NCBI RefSeq assembly: GCF_040629175.1
Contig: NZ_JBEXUX010000035.1
Location: 47,741-111,740, forward strand
DNA: 64,000 nt
From: Embleya sp040629175
GTDB lineage: Bacteria; Actinomycetota; Actinomycetes; Streptomycetales; Streptomycetaceae
Direction of reading: 5' to 3'
The notes under the pieces are model-generated. The model did no database searches, was not told where the DNA came from, and saw only the letters and a program-made list of their open reading frames with translations. Position numbers and translations under genes: made by a program. This document shows positions 1 to 6,922 of the stretch, one piece after another. How positions within the stretch are numbered: position 1 is the stretch's first letter; each line of letters opens with the position of its first letter.

Positions 1-116
1 AGATGCATCTGGCGCGCGAGGAATGGCGTCGGGCGATCCTGCACCGGGGCATCCTGCCGTTCATGCGCTCGCGTCTGCGCGAGGCATCCGACGAGGGCAC
101 CACCCTCCTCGGCTGA
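1..116 (+). CDS. C-terminal end of an unidentified protein (5' partial)
   Basis: An open frame runs in from the left edge and ends at the TGA at 114-116. The visible tail is about 38 residues, rich in Arg, Leu and Glu and ending in TTLLG. It has no motif I recognise, so no function is given. It lies 80 bases before the NfeD-like gene on the same strand, so it could belong to the same transcript. The true start is outside the window. Confidence 0.4.
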   Translation, partial: MHLAREEWRRAILHRGILPFMRSRLREASDEGTTLLG

Positions 117-196
117 CCGACGATCGGCGCCGGTCCTCCCGCCCACCGGGGGCGGGAGGACCGGATCACGCCGTCGGGATCCGGTTGGGCCACACA

Positions 197-406
197 ATGG
201 GCGACATGGTCGGCAAACGCGGGAAGGTCACCGGGGGAATCGGTCCCGGGCTGGTGGGCGAGGTCATGATCGAGGTGCGCGGTGGGGTGGAGGCTTTCCT
301 CGCGTACTCGGCATTGCCCGGCGAGGAACACGCGGTGGGGTCGTTGGTGGTGATCGTGGAATACCTGCCGCCGCGCACGGTGTACGTGGCGTCGGCCTTC
401 GGCTGA
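197..406 (+). CDS. small NfeD-like/OB-fold protein
   Basis: Predicted 69-residue soluble protein starting MGDMVGKRGKV and ending YVASAFG. It resembles the isolated C-terminal OB-fold (NfeD-C) domain, a short five-stranded beta barrel with the GKRGKV...GGV pattern. NfeD-type proteins are classically encoded beside flotillin/SPFH genes and are thought to help assemble membrane microdomains. Here the flotillin gene follows 176 bases downstream on the same strand, which supports the assignment. No transmembrane segment or protease domain is present, so this is a short NfeD1b-like form or a lone OB-fold. The start is uncertain: there is no strong ribosome site, and an ATG at 206 is an alternative. 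The family call is by pattern and context. Confidence 0.65.
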   Translation: MGDMVGKRGKVTGGIGPGLVGEVMIEVRGGVEAFLAYSALPGEEHAVGSLVVIVEYLPPRTVYVASAFG

Positions 407-443
407 CGCTGCGCGGGGCGGGCCCGTACGGACGAACAGCCTT

Positions 444-535
444 GTGGGAGCTCCCGGTTCGGTGTGTTTCACGCCGGTGGGGGCTCCCGCTTCGGTGCCC
501 GGCACGCCGCTGGGGAGCTCCCTCTTGGCGGGTCC
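444..535. repeat. imperfect tandem repeat, 33-bp period
   Basis: Two and a half copies of a 33-bp unit occupy the gap between the NfeD-like and flotillin genes. Unit 1 (444-476) and unit 2 (477-509) share the frame GTGGG-GCTCCCG-TTCGGTG and end in CACGCCG. A third, shorter and more diverged copy starts near 510 with GGGGAGCTCCC. Each unit contains a small GGGAGCTCCC-like palindrome. The period equals 11 codons, but no ribosome site or plausible protein supports translation. It ends 50-70 bases before the flotillin start, so it could act as repeated regulator sites. Confidence 0.55.
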
Positions 536-582
536 ACCGATGGCGAGGACACTCCGGGAACAGGCCAAAGGGGGAATGTTCC

Positions 583-2031
583 GTGCTCTATACCGTGCTC
601 GCCGTGCTCGGTCTGCTCGTGGTCCTGATCGTGGTCTTCAAACTCATGTGGCGCGTCGCCGAGCCCAACGAGGCGCTCGTCATCTCCGGCTCCCGGCACC
701 ACACCGAGGGCCTGGGCGAGGGCATGGGATTTCGTATCGTCACCGGGCGCGGCACCCTGGTGCTGCCGTTCGTGCAGGCGGTGCGCAAGCTCTCGCTCGA
801 CCTGAACGAAGCGGAACTCTCGGTCGAATGTGTCACCACCCAGGGCATCCCGCTGCGGGTGCAGAGCGTGGTGATCTTCAAGATCGGCGACGACTACGTC
901 TCGATCGCCAACGCGGCCCGCCGCTTCCTGGACCAGCAGAAGCAGATGGAGTCCCGGGTCCGCAAGGTGCTGGCCGGTCATCTGCGTTCGATCGTCGGCG
1001 GGTTGACCGTCGAGGACATGATCCGTGACCGGGAGAAGCTCACCGCGCACGTGCGCGCGGCGTCCGGGTCGGACATGGAGAAGCTCGGGCTGATCGTGGA
1101 CAGCCTGCAGATCCAGGAGATCGAGGATCCGACCGGCTACATCAAGAACATGGCCGCGCCGCACACCGCGGCGGTGATCCGGGACGCGCGGATCGCCGAG
1201 GCGCTGGCCACCCGCAAGGCCACCGAAGCCGAGCAGGACGCCAAGGCGCGGATGGCCCAGGCCACCCGGGACAGCGAGATCCAGCAGGCCGGCTACCAGG
1301 CCGAGCGGGACGAGGCCACCGCGCGCTCGCGCCAGGCGGGACCGCTGGCGGACGCCGCGGCCAAGCAGGAGGTGGTGGTCCAGGAGACCCGGGTCGCCGA
1401 GTTGGAGGCCATGCGGCGCGAGCAGCAGCTCCAGGCGGACGTGCGCAAGCCGGCCGACGCGAAGGCGTACGAGACCCGCACCCGGGCCCAGGCCGAACGC
1501 GACGCGCGGATCTCGGCGGCCGAGGCGAGTGCCCGGGAGACCGAACTGGCCGCGATCGCCGACGCGGAGGCGACCAAGGTGCGCGGGCTGGCCGCCGCCG
1601 AGGCCACACTGGCGACCGGCAAGGCACAGGCCGAGGCGGCCAAGGCCAAGGGCCTCGCCGAGGCGGCCGCGATCGCCGCCCGCGCGGCGGCCCTGGCGGA
1701 GAACCAGGAGGCGGTCGTCGCCCAGCAACTCGCCGAGAACTGGCCGGAGATCGTCCGGGCCGGCGCCGAGGCCTTCGGCAACGTGGACCACATGGTCCTG
1801 CTCAACGGCGGCGACGGCATGGGCGACCTGTTCGCCAAGGCCCTGACGATGGGCGGCACGGGCCTGGGCATCGCCCGCCAACTCCTCGCGGGCGGCAACG
1901 GCAACGGCAATGGCGCCAAGCCCGCAACGGACGCTGTGCCCAAGGAATCCGTCCGCATCGAGGTGGAGGTCGACCCGATCGACCCGACCCCGGAACCGGA
2001 GCTTCGGCTCACGAAGGACTCGGAGAGCTGA
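583..2031 (+). CDS. flotillin-like SPFH-domain membrane protein
   Basis: Predicted 482-residue protein. A GTG start is chosen because the purine-rich AAAGGGGGA lies 7-8 bases upstream; longer in-frame extensions read through the tandem repeat and look non-coding. Residues about 1-22 form an N-terminal membrane segment (LYTVLAVLGLLVVLIVVFKL). A SPFH/band-7 domain follows (EPNEALVISG..., roughly 25-190), then a long Ala/Glu/Arg-rich coiled coil (about 190-400) and a flotillin-type C-terminus with a Gly/Asn run. Flotillins oligomerise on the inner face of the membrane and organise lipid microdomains. The NfeD-like gene just upstream fits the usual pairing, and a perfect 20-bp hairpin closes the unit. 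A wholly antisense frame is a shadow. Confidence 0.9.
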   Translation: MLYTVLAVLGLLVVLIVVFKLMWRVAEPNEALVISGSRHHTEGLGEGMGFRIVTGRGTLVLPFVQAVRKLSLDLNEAELSVECVTTQGIPLRVQSVVIFKIGDDYVSIANAARRFLDQQKQMESRVRKVLAGHLRSIVGGLTVEDMIRDREKLTAHVRAASGSDMEKLGLIVDSLQIQEIEDPTGYIKNMAAPHTAAVIRDARIAEALATRKATEAEQDAKARMAQATRDSEIQQAGYQAERDEATARSRQAGPLADAAAKQEVVVQETRVAELEAMRREQQLQADVRKPADAKAYETRTRAQAERDARISAAEASARETELAAIADAEATKVRGLAAAEATLATGKAQAEAAKAKGLAEAAAIAARAAALAENQEAVVAQQLAENWPEIVRAGAEAFGNVDHMVLLNGGDGMGDLFAKALTMGGTGLGIARQLLAGGNGNGNGAKPATDAVPKESVRIEVEVDPIDPTPEPELRLTKDSES

Positions 2032-2045
2032 CCGCGACGCATCTT

Positions 2046-2094
2046 CCGCAGCGGTGGCCGGACCCGTGGATGTGGGGTCCGGCCACCGCTGCGG
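2046..2094 (+). terminator. hairpin terminator after the flotillin gene
   Basis: A perfect 20-bp inverted repeat (arms 2046-2065 and 2075-2094, 9-base loop) begins 15 bases after the flotillin stop codon. It has no U-tract, which is normal for high-GC actinomycetes. Confidence 0.8.
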
Positions 2095-2282
2095 GCGGCT
2101 TTGTCGGGGCTGGGCGGGCGCGGCTTCGGGGCGCGGTCCTGCGGCGCGGTCCTGCGGCCGCGGGCGCGGCTTCGGGGGCGGTCGGGGCGGCTGCGGGGGG
2201 TCGGGGCGCGGCCGGCTCCGTCGGGGCCGGGTCGGGGTGCGGTCTCGCGGCGCGGCTTCCACAGGAGCGGCGCTTCCCGCCG
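2095..2282. repeat. G-rich low-complexity stretch with 13-bp tandem repeat
   Basis: This stretch is very rich in GGGGC, GCGGC and CGGGG on the plus strand. It includes an exact tandem copy of GCGCGGTCCTGCG at 2131-2143 and 2144-2156, and two copies of GCGCGGCTTCGGG flanking it. Frames across it give only Gly/Ala/Arg-rich shadows. I see no gene here; it lies between a terminator and gene debris, and it may be able to form G-quadruplexes on the plus strand. Confidence 0.5.
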
Positions 2283-2412
2283 GCCGTCGGAGTCGGCCCC
2301 AAGGAGTTCCAACGGTTGACCCGCATCCAGCACGTCGCGCGAACCCTGCTGCTGGACAACGAACGGCGCCATCCGGCGACCGCCCTCGATCACCTCATTC
2401 GTTGCCTGAGCC
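2283..2412 (+). pseudogene. remnant of an AraC-type HTH regulator
   Basis: A plus-strand frame reads VGVGPKEFQRLTRIQHVART..., which fits the second recognition helix of AraC/XylS regulators (the usual pattern is VGVSPKTLQRLLRFQRAL). No ligand domain or first helix-turn-helix is present. Upstream residues are low-complexity, and the frame drifts into shadow sequence after about 2412. It is best read as a short decayed fragment. It faces the truncated methyltransferase frame on the other strand, so a deletion probably joined two broken genes here. The call rests on about 25 residues of pattern. Confidence 0.4.
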
Positions 2413-2791
2413 CCCGGGGCCCGGCCCTGCGCCCCCGGGCGGCCCGCGAACCGGCGGGCCGGCCCGTCTCCGCGACGATCGACGGCTGCGAGACCGACGA
2501 CGACGCCCACGCCGGCTCACCCGATTCGGGTACGCGGCCATCGCAGACCTGAATCACCGCAGGCACATCCGACCAGGCCACGTTTTCCCAGCCGTCCCGG
2601 TCCGTGGCCCGGTCGCAGGGCTCGTGATCGGGCAACCCATCCGCCTGCCGCAGCCAGATCACATCCGGCAGGAACGCGTCGCGAGGCACGTGCTCGAAAG
2701 CTTCCCGCCACGGCACCGGCAGCGGGCCCGTCACCTGCTCGACAAGGCGAAGCAAGCGAGCGGGGCCGCGCTCCGCAGTCGCATCCGCCAC
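2390..2791 (-). pseudogene. truncated PIMT-like (protein-isoaspartate-type) methyltransferase
   Basis: From a GTG at 2791 the frame encodes about 108 residues that look like the N-terminal part of actinomycete PIMT-like methyltransferases. Visible marks are PWREAFEHVPRDAFLPDVIW (30-46), a DVPAVIQ-DG stretch (75-85) and SSVSQPSIVAE (98-108). The SAM-binding core expected next, with its GxGxG motif, is missing: after 2468 the frame becomes Arg/Gly-rich shadow and stops at 2390. It is therefore almost certainly non-functional. Its start lies 4 bases after the stop of the 38-residue peptide gene, as in a coupled two-gene unit. The family call is from memory of the pattern. Confidence 0.55.
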
Positions 2792-2795
2792 GGTC

Positions 2796-2912
2796 TCACT
2801 TGTCCTTCTTGGGAGTTCCCGGATTCGGCGGCTTGTCGGGAAGGATCGGTGGCGGAATCGGCCGGCCGGGCTGGTTCCCGTCGCTCGGAATCGGACTCTT
2901 GTGCTCACCCAT
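2796..2912 (-). CDS. 38-residue proline/lysine-rich peptide, possible modified-peptide precursor
   Basis: The ORF starts at ATG 2912 and encodes MGEHKSPIPSDG..., continuing with many prolines and ending PGTPKKDK. It has 11 Pro, 6 Lys and three Asp, including one Asp-Gly pair, and no transmembrane segment or Cys. A plausible GAA/GGAA-rich ribosome site lies upstream, and the methyltransferase remnant begins 4 bases after its stop. Peptide genes directly followed by PIMT-like enzymes occur in aspartimide-forming RiPP systems, where the Asp is methylated and cyclised. With the enzyme truncated, this may be an orphan precursor. The alternative is a short linker ORF without function. Existence is moderately supported; function is inference. 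Confidence 0.45.
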   Translation of the reverse strand: MGEHKSPIPSDGNQPGRPIPPPILPDKPPNPGTPKKDK

Positions 2913-2954
2913 GTCGAGTTCCCTTCGAATGGTCATCGATCCACGGACCTTCAG

Positions 2955-3608
2955 CTATCGGTTACCGGTCATCACAAACGGCCGTGCCAATCCGCGTGGT
3001 TCAAGGTCGAACCGACACCACACGGTCTTCCCACCGGTGGCAACCGGCCCCCACGAAACGAAATCCGACACCGCCTCGACCATCCGCAACCCCCGCAACG
3101 ACCCCCCGATCCGCTCCGGCTCCGCCGGCGAGGGTCGCATCACCCCCCGACCCGGCACCACCGGCGGACGCGGATCCGCATCCCGCACCTCGATCGCCAC
3201 CGCCCGCTTGGGCCAAAACGACAACCGCACCGTGAACGTCCGCCACAACCAGTCCACATGCTGATCCGGCATCATCGCGTGCACCACGGCATTGGTCGCC
3301 AACTCCGAAGTGCACAACATCGCCTCGTCGGTCAGTTCGAGCAGGTTCCAGTCCGCCATGGCGGCCCACGTCAATGCCCGCGCTTCCTTCACGGCTGCCG
3401 GATGCGACTCCCACGCCCGCTGCCGAACCCACATCGGCTCCCACCCCGGCCCCCGAAGCACAGCCCCCAGCCACCGCTCCCCGGGGCTCACCCGCCCATC
3501 CGCCTCCGACCACGCCTCCGAAACGACGTCTCGCTCTTCCTTCTGCGGCGGCGGCTCCCGCCTGATCACATGCCGCAGACCCGTTCGTCCTGTTTGTGTT
3601 CCGGCCAT
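2955..3608 (-). CDS. anti-sigma-factor-like ATP-binding protein (RsbW/SpoIIAB type)
   Basis: Predicted 217-residue cytoplasmic protein. The C-terminal 130 residues form a HATPase_c_2 (GHKL) fold: an N box with ELATNAVVHA and a G box with GGSLRGLRMVEAVSDFVSWG. There is no histidine phospho-acceptor domain. This family is abundant in Streptomyces, where many members are encoded beside an XRE regulator, as here. They are usually thought to bind sigma factors or act as kinases on anti-anti-sigma proteins. The gene is transcribed away from the XRE gene with a 110-base divergent control region. The chosen start (ATG 3608, MAGTQTG) is uncertain; an upstream ATG would add about 11 residues (MTDISAGHARC). 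Confidence 0.75.
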   Translation of the reverse strand: MAGTQTGRTGLRHVIRREPPPQKEERDVVSEAWSEADGRVSPGERWLGAVLRGPGWEPMWVRQRAWESHPAAVKEARALTWAAMADWNLLELTDEAMLCTSELATNAVVHAMMPDQHVDWLWRTFTVRLSFWPKRAVAIEVRDADPRPPVVPGRGVMRPSPAEPERIGGSLRGLRMVEAVSDFVSWGPVATGGKTVWCRFDLEPRGLARPFVMTGNR

Positions 3609-3718
3609 GCAACGAGCATGGCCGGCCGAGATGTCCGTCATCAGCCCATGAAGGCGTACCTGCCATGGGTAGACTCGCCACATAGTGTGACGAAGCATGG
3701 ACCAGGGGGTCACCGGTC

Positions 3719-5038
3719 GTGACACGTGACGTACTGCCGACCGCGCTACCGCGCCGAGTGCTCGACCGCGATGACGTGCGCCAAGCCCTGCGTGATCATG
3801 ACTTCGGCACGGTCTTCCGGCCGGCGCGCAAGTACGGCGGGATCAGCTATCAAAAAATCGCCGACGCCTGCGACATCAAGCCCGACCGGGTCGGCACACT
3901 CGCCCGAGGGGAAGGGCGCATCACCACCGTCGAGAAGATCCGCCAGATTTCCGACGCCCTCCGCGTGCCGGGACTCATGGTCGGCATCGCGCCCCGGGAG
4001 TGGGAATCGCGCCGCGATGCTCTGCGCGGTGAAACGCCGACGCCCGTTCCGACTGTCCGCTCGATGGAAATCCCGTCGATCGACGACGAAATGGATTCCC
4101 TGGAATTGGGCCGTCGCGCTACGGCGAGCGACGTGGGCGACGAGACACTGATCCGCCTGGAAAACGCCTTCGACGCCTTGGCCGTCGACTACTCCAAGGT
4201 CCCCCCGCGTGACCTCCTTGTCCGGACGCGCCGCTATCTGTCCTACGCGACGCATCTTTTCGACGCGCGAAAGACACTGGCCGAGCATCGGCGGTTGGTG
4301 ACCGTCGGAGGACGACTTGCTCTGATGGGGGCGACGCTGCAAATCGATCTCGGTAGGCAGGGTGCGGCGACGGCCGGTTTGAGGACTGCCGTGGATCTGG
4401 CCAAGCAGGCCGATCGGCCGGAGCTTGAGGCGTGGTGCTACGAGACCGATGCCTGGAGGGCTCTTGTGCAGGGGGACTACGCGCGGTCCCTGACCCTGTC
4501 CGGTGCGGCTCGAAGCCTTGCTCCCAAAGGGAGTTCGGTGGCCATCCAGGCAACCGCCCAAGAAGGGCGGGCATATGCCCGACTGGGTCGGTCGCGGGAA
4601 ACCTACGACTCGATAGCGCGAGTCCACGGATTCGTATCGCACCTGCCGGCGACGAACCGTCCGGAGCATCACTACCATTACGACCCCGACAAATCGACGT
4701 CGTATACCGCGACCACGCTCTCCTGGCTGGGTGATCCGGCTGCCGAGGATTACGCCCGAGAGGTGATCGCCCGGCTCGCCCCCGCCCCGGGCACGAGATT
4801 GACCCGCCGGGCCGCGGTGGCACATCTCGATCTGGCCCTGATCCTGCTCACCCACGACCACCCCGACGAGGCATGCGATGTGGCCGGACAGGCAATCCGC
4901 TCCAAGCGCGTCGTGCCCTCCAGCCATTGGCGAGCCCTCGAAGTCGTGAAAGCGATCGAAAGCCATCGCCTGCCGGAAGCTGCGGACCTCAGGTCGGCAT
5001 ACGAGGAATTGAAGCTCTCCCAAACCACGACCACTTGA
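3719..5038 (+). CDS. XRE-family regulator with TPR-like C-terminus
   Basis: Predicted 439-residue protein from a GTG. Residues about 30-90 form an XRE helix-turn-helix (ISYQKIADACDIKPDRVGTLARGEGRIT...). The remaining 300 residues are helical and resemble the tetratricopeptide-like domain of large Streptomyces XRE regulators, with repeated short motifs such as LEAWCYETDAWRALVQGDYARSL. Such regulators commonly pair with a GHKL ATP-binding protein, and here that partner is divergent. The 110-base gap should hold both promoters; TAGACT at 3669-3674 could be a -10 element. It may control the neighbouring peptide/methyltransferase unit. The target and ligand are unknown. Confidence 0.8.
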   Translation: MTRDVLPTALPRRVLDRDDVRQALRDHDFGTVFRPARKYGGISYQKIADACDIKPDRVGTLARGEGRITTVEKIRQISDALRVPGLMVGIAPREWESRRDALRGETPTPVPTVRSMEIPSIDDEMDSLELGRRATASDVGDETLIRLENAFDALAVDYSKVPPRDLLVRTRRYLSYATHLFDARKTLAEHRRLVTVGGRLALMGATLQIDLGRQGAATAGLRTAVDLAKQADRPELEAWCYETDAWRALVQGDYARSLTLSGAARSLAPKGSSVAIQATAQEGRAYARLGRSRETYDSIARVHGFVSHLPATNRPEHHYHYDPDKSTSYTATTLSWLGDPAAEDYAREVIARLAPAPGTRLTRRAAVAHLDLALILLTHDHPDEACDVAGQAIRSKRVVPSSHWRALEVVKAIESHRLPEAADLRSAYEELKLSQTTTT

Positions 5039-5043
5039 TCGGG

Positions 5044-5180
5044 CCCACATCCAACGCAAGCACGCTCTACAACAGCATCCACCGCGCCGACGACGAACTG
5101 TTGGTCAACGCTCACATCCGGCGTCTCTATCGCCTGCAGAACGGCTCTCCCGTCCCGGAACCCGATCGACTCGGTACGGC
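5044..5180 (+). pseudogene. C-terminal fragment of a DUF5919-type regulator
   Basis: Just after the XRE stop, a plus frame reads TSNASTLYNSIHRADDELLVNAH, which matches the conserved end of Streptomyces XRE/DUF5919 proteins (NSIHRADDELLVN-H-YG pattern). Past 5115 the match continues only if the frame shifts (SGVSIACRTALPSRNP...), so it looks frame-broken. No N-terminal part or start codon exists nearby. It is debris from a related regulator gene, perhaps a larger ancestor of the adjacent one. The identification is by pattern memory. Confidence 0.4.
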
Positions 5181-5279
5181 GCACCAGGGATCCCCGGCTT
5201 CCCACTCCTCCTCAAGTGGCAAGTCGGGTTTGATCCTTTGGCTGAAGACCGGGAGATCGGGGGCATCGATGCTTTCCGC

Positions 5280-6200
5280 ATGACATCGGCGCCATCACAC
5301 ACCGCAGCGATAGCGGTCCACGAGTTAACCAAGCGTTACGGCCGGACGACCGTGGTCGACGACCTCTCCTTCACCGTGCGGGCGGGCGTGGTGACCGGGT
5401 TCTTCGGCCCCAACGGCGCGGGCAAGACGACCGTGTTGAAGACGATCGTCGGGCTGGCCCGGCCGACCGCCGGTCACGTGTCCTTCCGGGGCGGGCCGGT
5501 GCCCTCCGACGCCCGGGCGCTGGGTGTGCACATCGAGCCGTGTGGGGCCCACCCCGGCCGGACCGCCCGCGCCCACCTCCGGGCTCTGGCGCTCCTGGCC
5601 GGCCTGCCGGCCGCCCGGGTCGACGAGGTACTGGAGACCGTCGGACTGGAGCAGGCCGCCGGACGGCGGGTCGGCAAGTACTCGTTGGGCATGCGACAAC
5701 GTCTGGGACTGGCAACGGCGTTGCTCGGCGATCCGGAGGTCCTCGTCCTGGACGAACCGGTGAACGGCCTGGACCCCCAGGCCATCCGCCGCCTGCGCAC
5801 GCTCCTGCGCGAACGCGCCGCGCGCGGTCGCACCACCCTGCTCTCCAGCCACATGCTCGGCGAGGCCGCGCAGACGGTCGACGACGTCGTCGTCATCGAC
5901 AAGGGGCGCCTGGTCCACACCGGCCCGATCGGCGATCTCGCACAGGGCGCCCTCTCGGTACGGACCCCCGAACCCGAGCGGCTCTCAGCACTGGTCGAAA
6001 GCGCCGGCGGACGCGTCCGGCCCGCAGCCGCCGGCGGCCTGTGGATCGAGGCACTCCCGGCCGCGGAGGTCGCCCGCCTGGCCCTGCGCGAACGCATCCC
6101 GCTGGAGGAGATCACCTCGCGGACCGCATCCCTGGAGGACGTGTTCTTCGACCTGACCGAAGTTCCGAGCGAAACTCGGACGGAGGGCCGACGCGCATGA
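5280..6200 (+). CDS. ABC transporter ATPase, DrrA/CcmA type, with a TTA codon
   Basis: Predicted 306-residue ATPase. Walker A is GPNGAGKTT (about 44-52), the signature is YSLGMRQRLGLA (about 137-148), Walker B is VLVLDEPVNGLD (about 156-167), and the switch His is in SSHM. A C-terminal extension of about 90 residues ends in an ASLEDVFFDLTE motif, typical of drug- or bacitracin-export ATPases. Codon 16 is TTA (5325-5327), the rare Leu codon read in streptomycetes by the developmentally expressed bldA tRNA, so translation may be delayed to late growth. The permease gene overlaps by ATGA and a two-component system follows, forming one likely operon. Start ATG 5280 excludes a weakly supported 14-codon extension. 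Confidence 0.9.
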   Translation: MTSAPSHTAAIAVHELTKRYGRTTVVDDLSFTVRAGVVTGFFGPNGAGKTTVLKTIVGLARPTAGHVSFRGGPVPSDARALGVHIEPCGAHPGRTARAHLRALALLAGLPAARVDEVLETVGLEQAAGRRVGKYSLGMRQRLGLATALLGDPEVLVLDEPVNGLDPQAIRRLRTLLRERAARGRTTLLSSHMLGEAAQTVDDVVVIDKGRLVHTGPIGDLAQGALSVRTPEPERLSALVESAGGRVRPAAAGGLWIEALPAAEVARLALRERIPLEEITSRTASLEDVFFDLTEVPSETRTEGRRA

Positions 6201-6916
6201 ACCGGCTACTGCGAGGCGAGTTGCTCAAGACCCGCACCACCCGCTCGATCCACGCCTTCGTCGCCGGCGGAGTCGCATACACCGTGCTCAACGTGGTGAT
6301 CATCGCCGTGGCGTCGGGCCGGCTGGACGAGGTGGCCGAGAAGGAGGAGGCCCTGTCCGGGCTGCCGGTCCTGTTGATGTTGTGGGGACTCGTCGGTGCG
6401 GCCGGCGAGTACCGCCACCGCACCGCCGCACCGGCCGCGCTGGTGGCCCGGCGCGACCGCGGCGCACTCCTGCTCGCCAGGATCGGCGCCTACGCGCTGA
6501 CCGGTCTGCTGATCGGCGCACTGCTGGTCGCCGTCTCGGTCGCGCTCGCCCTGCCGCTGCTCGCCGACCACCCGGGAGCCGACCTCACCCCCGGCGAGGT
6601 CACCTCGGTCGCCGCAGGCAATCTGGCCGCCTTCGTGCTGTCTGCGATCATGGGTGCCGCCGTCGGCGCGATGGTGCGCAGTCCGGTCGTGGGGGTGGTC
6701 GTGGTGTTGCTGGTGAACTTCGCGGTACTCCCGCTGATCGCCGGCGTCGCCGAATCCGCCGCCAACTACACGCCGTTCGGAGCCGCCGCCGTGCTGGTCC
6801 GCTCGACGCACCACACGACGTTGTCGCCGGGTGCCGCCGCGCTGGTGCTGAGCGCCTGGGCAATCGTGCTGGTTGTCGCCGCCGTCGCCGGCGAACGTCG
6901 GCGCGACCTGGCGTAA
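6197..6916 (+). CDS. ABC transporter permease
   Basis: Predicted 239-residue membrane protein with about six hydrophobic segments (for example FVAGGVAYTVLNVVIIAVAS, GLLIGALLVAVSVALALPLL, VVGVVVVLLVNFAVLPLIAG). It begins MNRLLRGELLKTRTTRS, the usual Arg/Lys-rich start of ABC-2 type permeases working with DrrA-like ATPases. Its ATG overlaps the ATPase stop, implying translational coupling and a 1:1 complex. The sensor kinase begins 6 bases after its stop. Export of a peptide, lipid or antibiotic is the family role; no substrate can be read from sequence. Confidence 0.85.
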   Translation: MNRLLRGELLKTRTTRSIHAFVAGGVAYTVLNVVIIAVASGRLDEVAEKEEALSGLPVLLMLWGLVGAAGEYRHRTAAPAALVARRDRGALLLARIGAYALTGLLIGALLVAVSVALALPLLADHPGADLTPGEVTSVAAGNLAAFVLSAIMGAAVGAMVRSPVVGVVVVLLVNFAVLPLIAGVAESAANYTPFGAAAVLVRSTHHTTLSPGAAALVLSAWAIVLVVAAVAGERRRDLA

Positions 6917-6922
6917 CCCGAC

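Noticed and set aside
469..2262. Long antisense open frame opposite the flotillin gene
   Set aside because: It is low in motif content, Arg/Gly/Leu-biased and exactly mirrors a well-supported gene; no ribosome site or family pattern.
2390..3608. A complete aspartimide-type RiPP cluster
   Set aside because: The methyltransferase lacks its SAM-binding core, so only a possible remnant is claimed.
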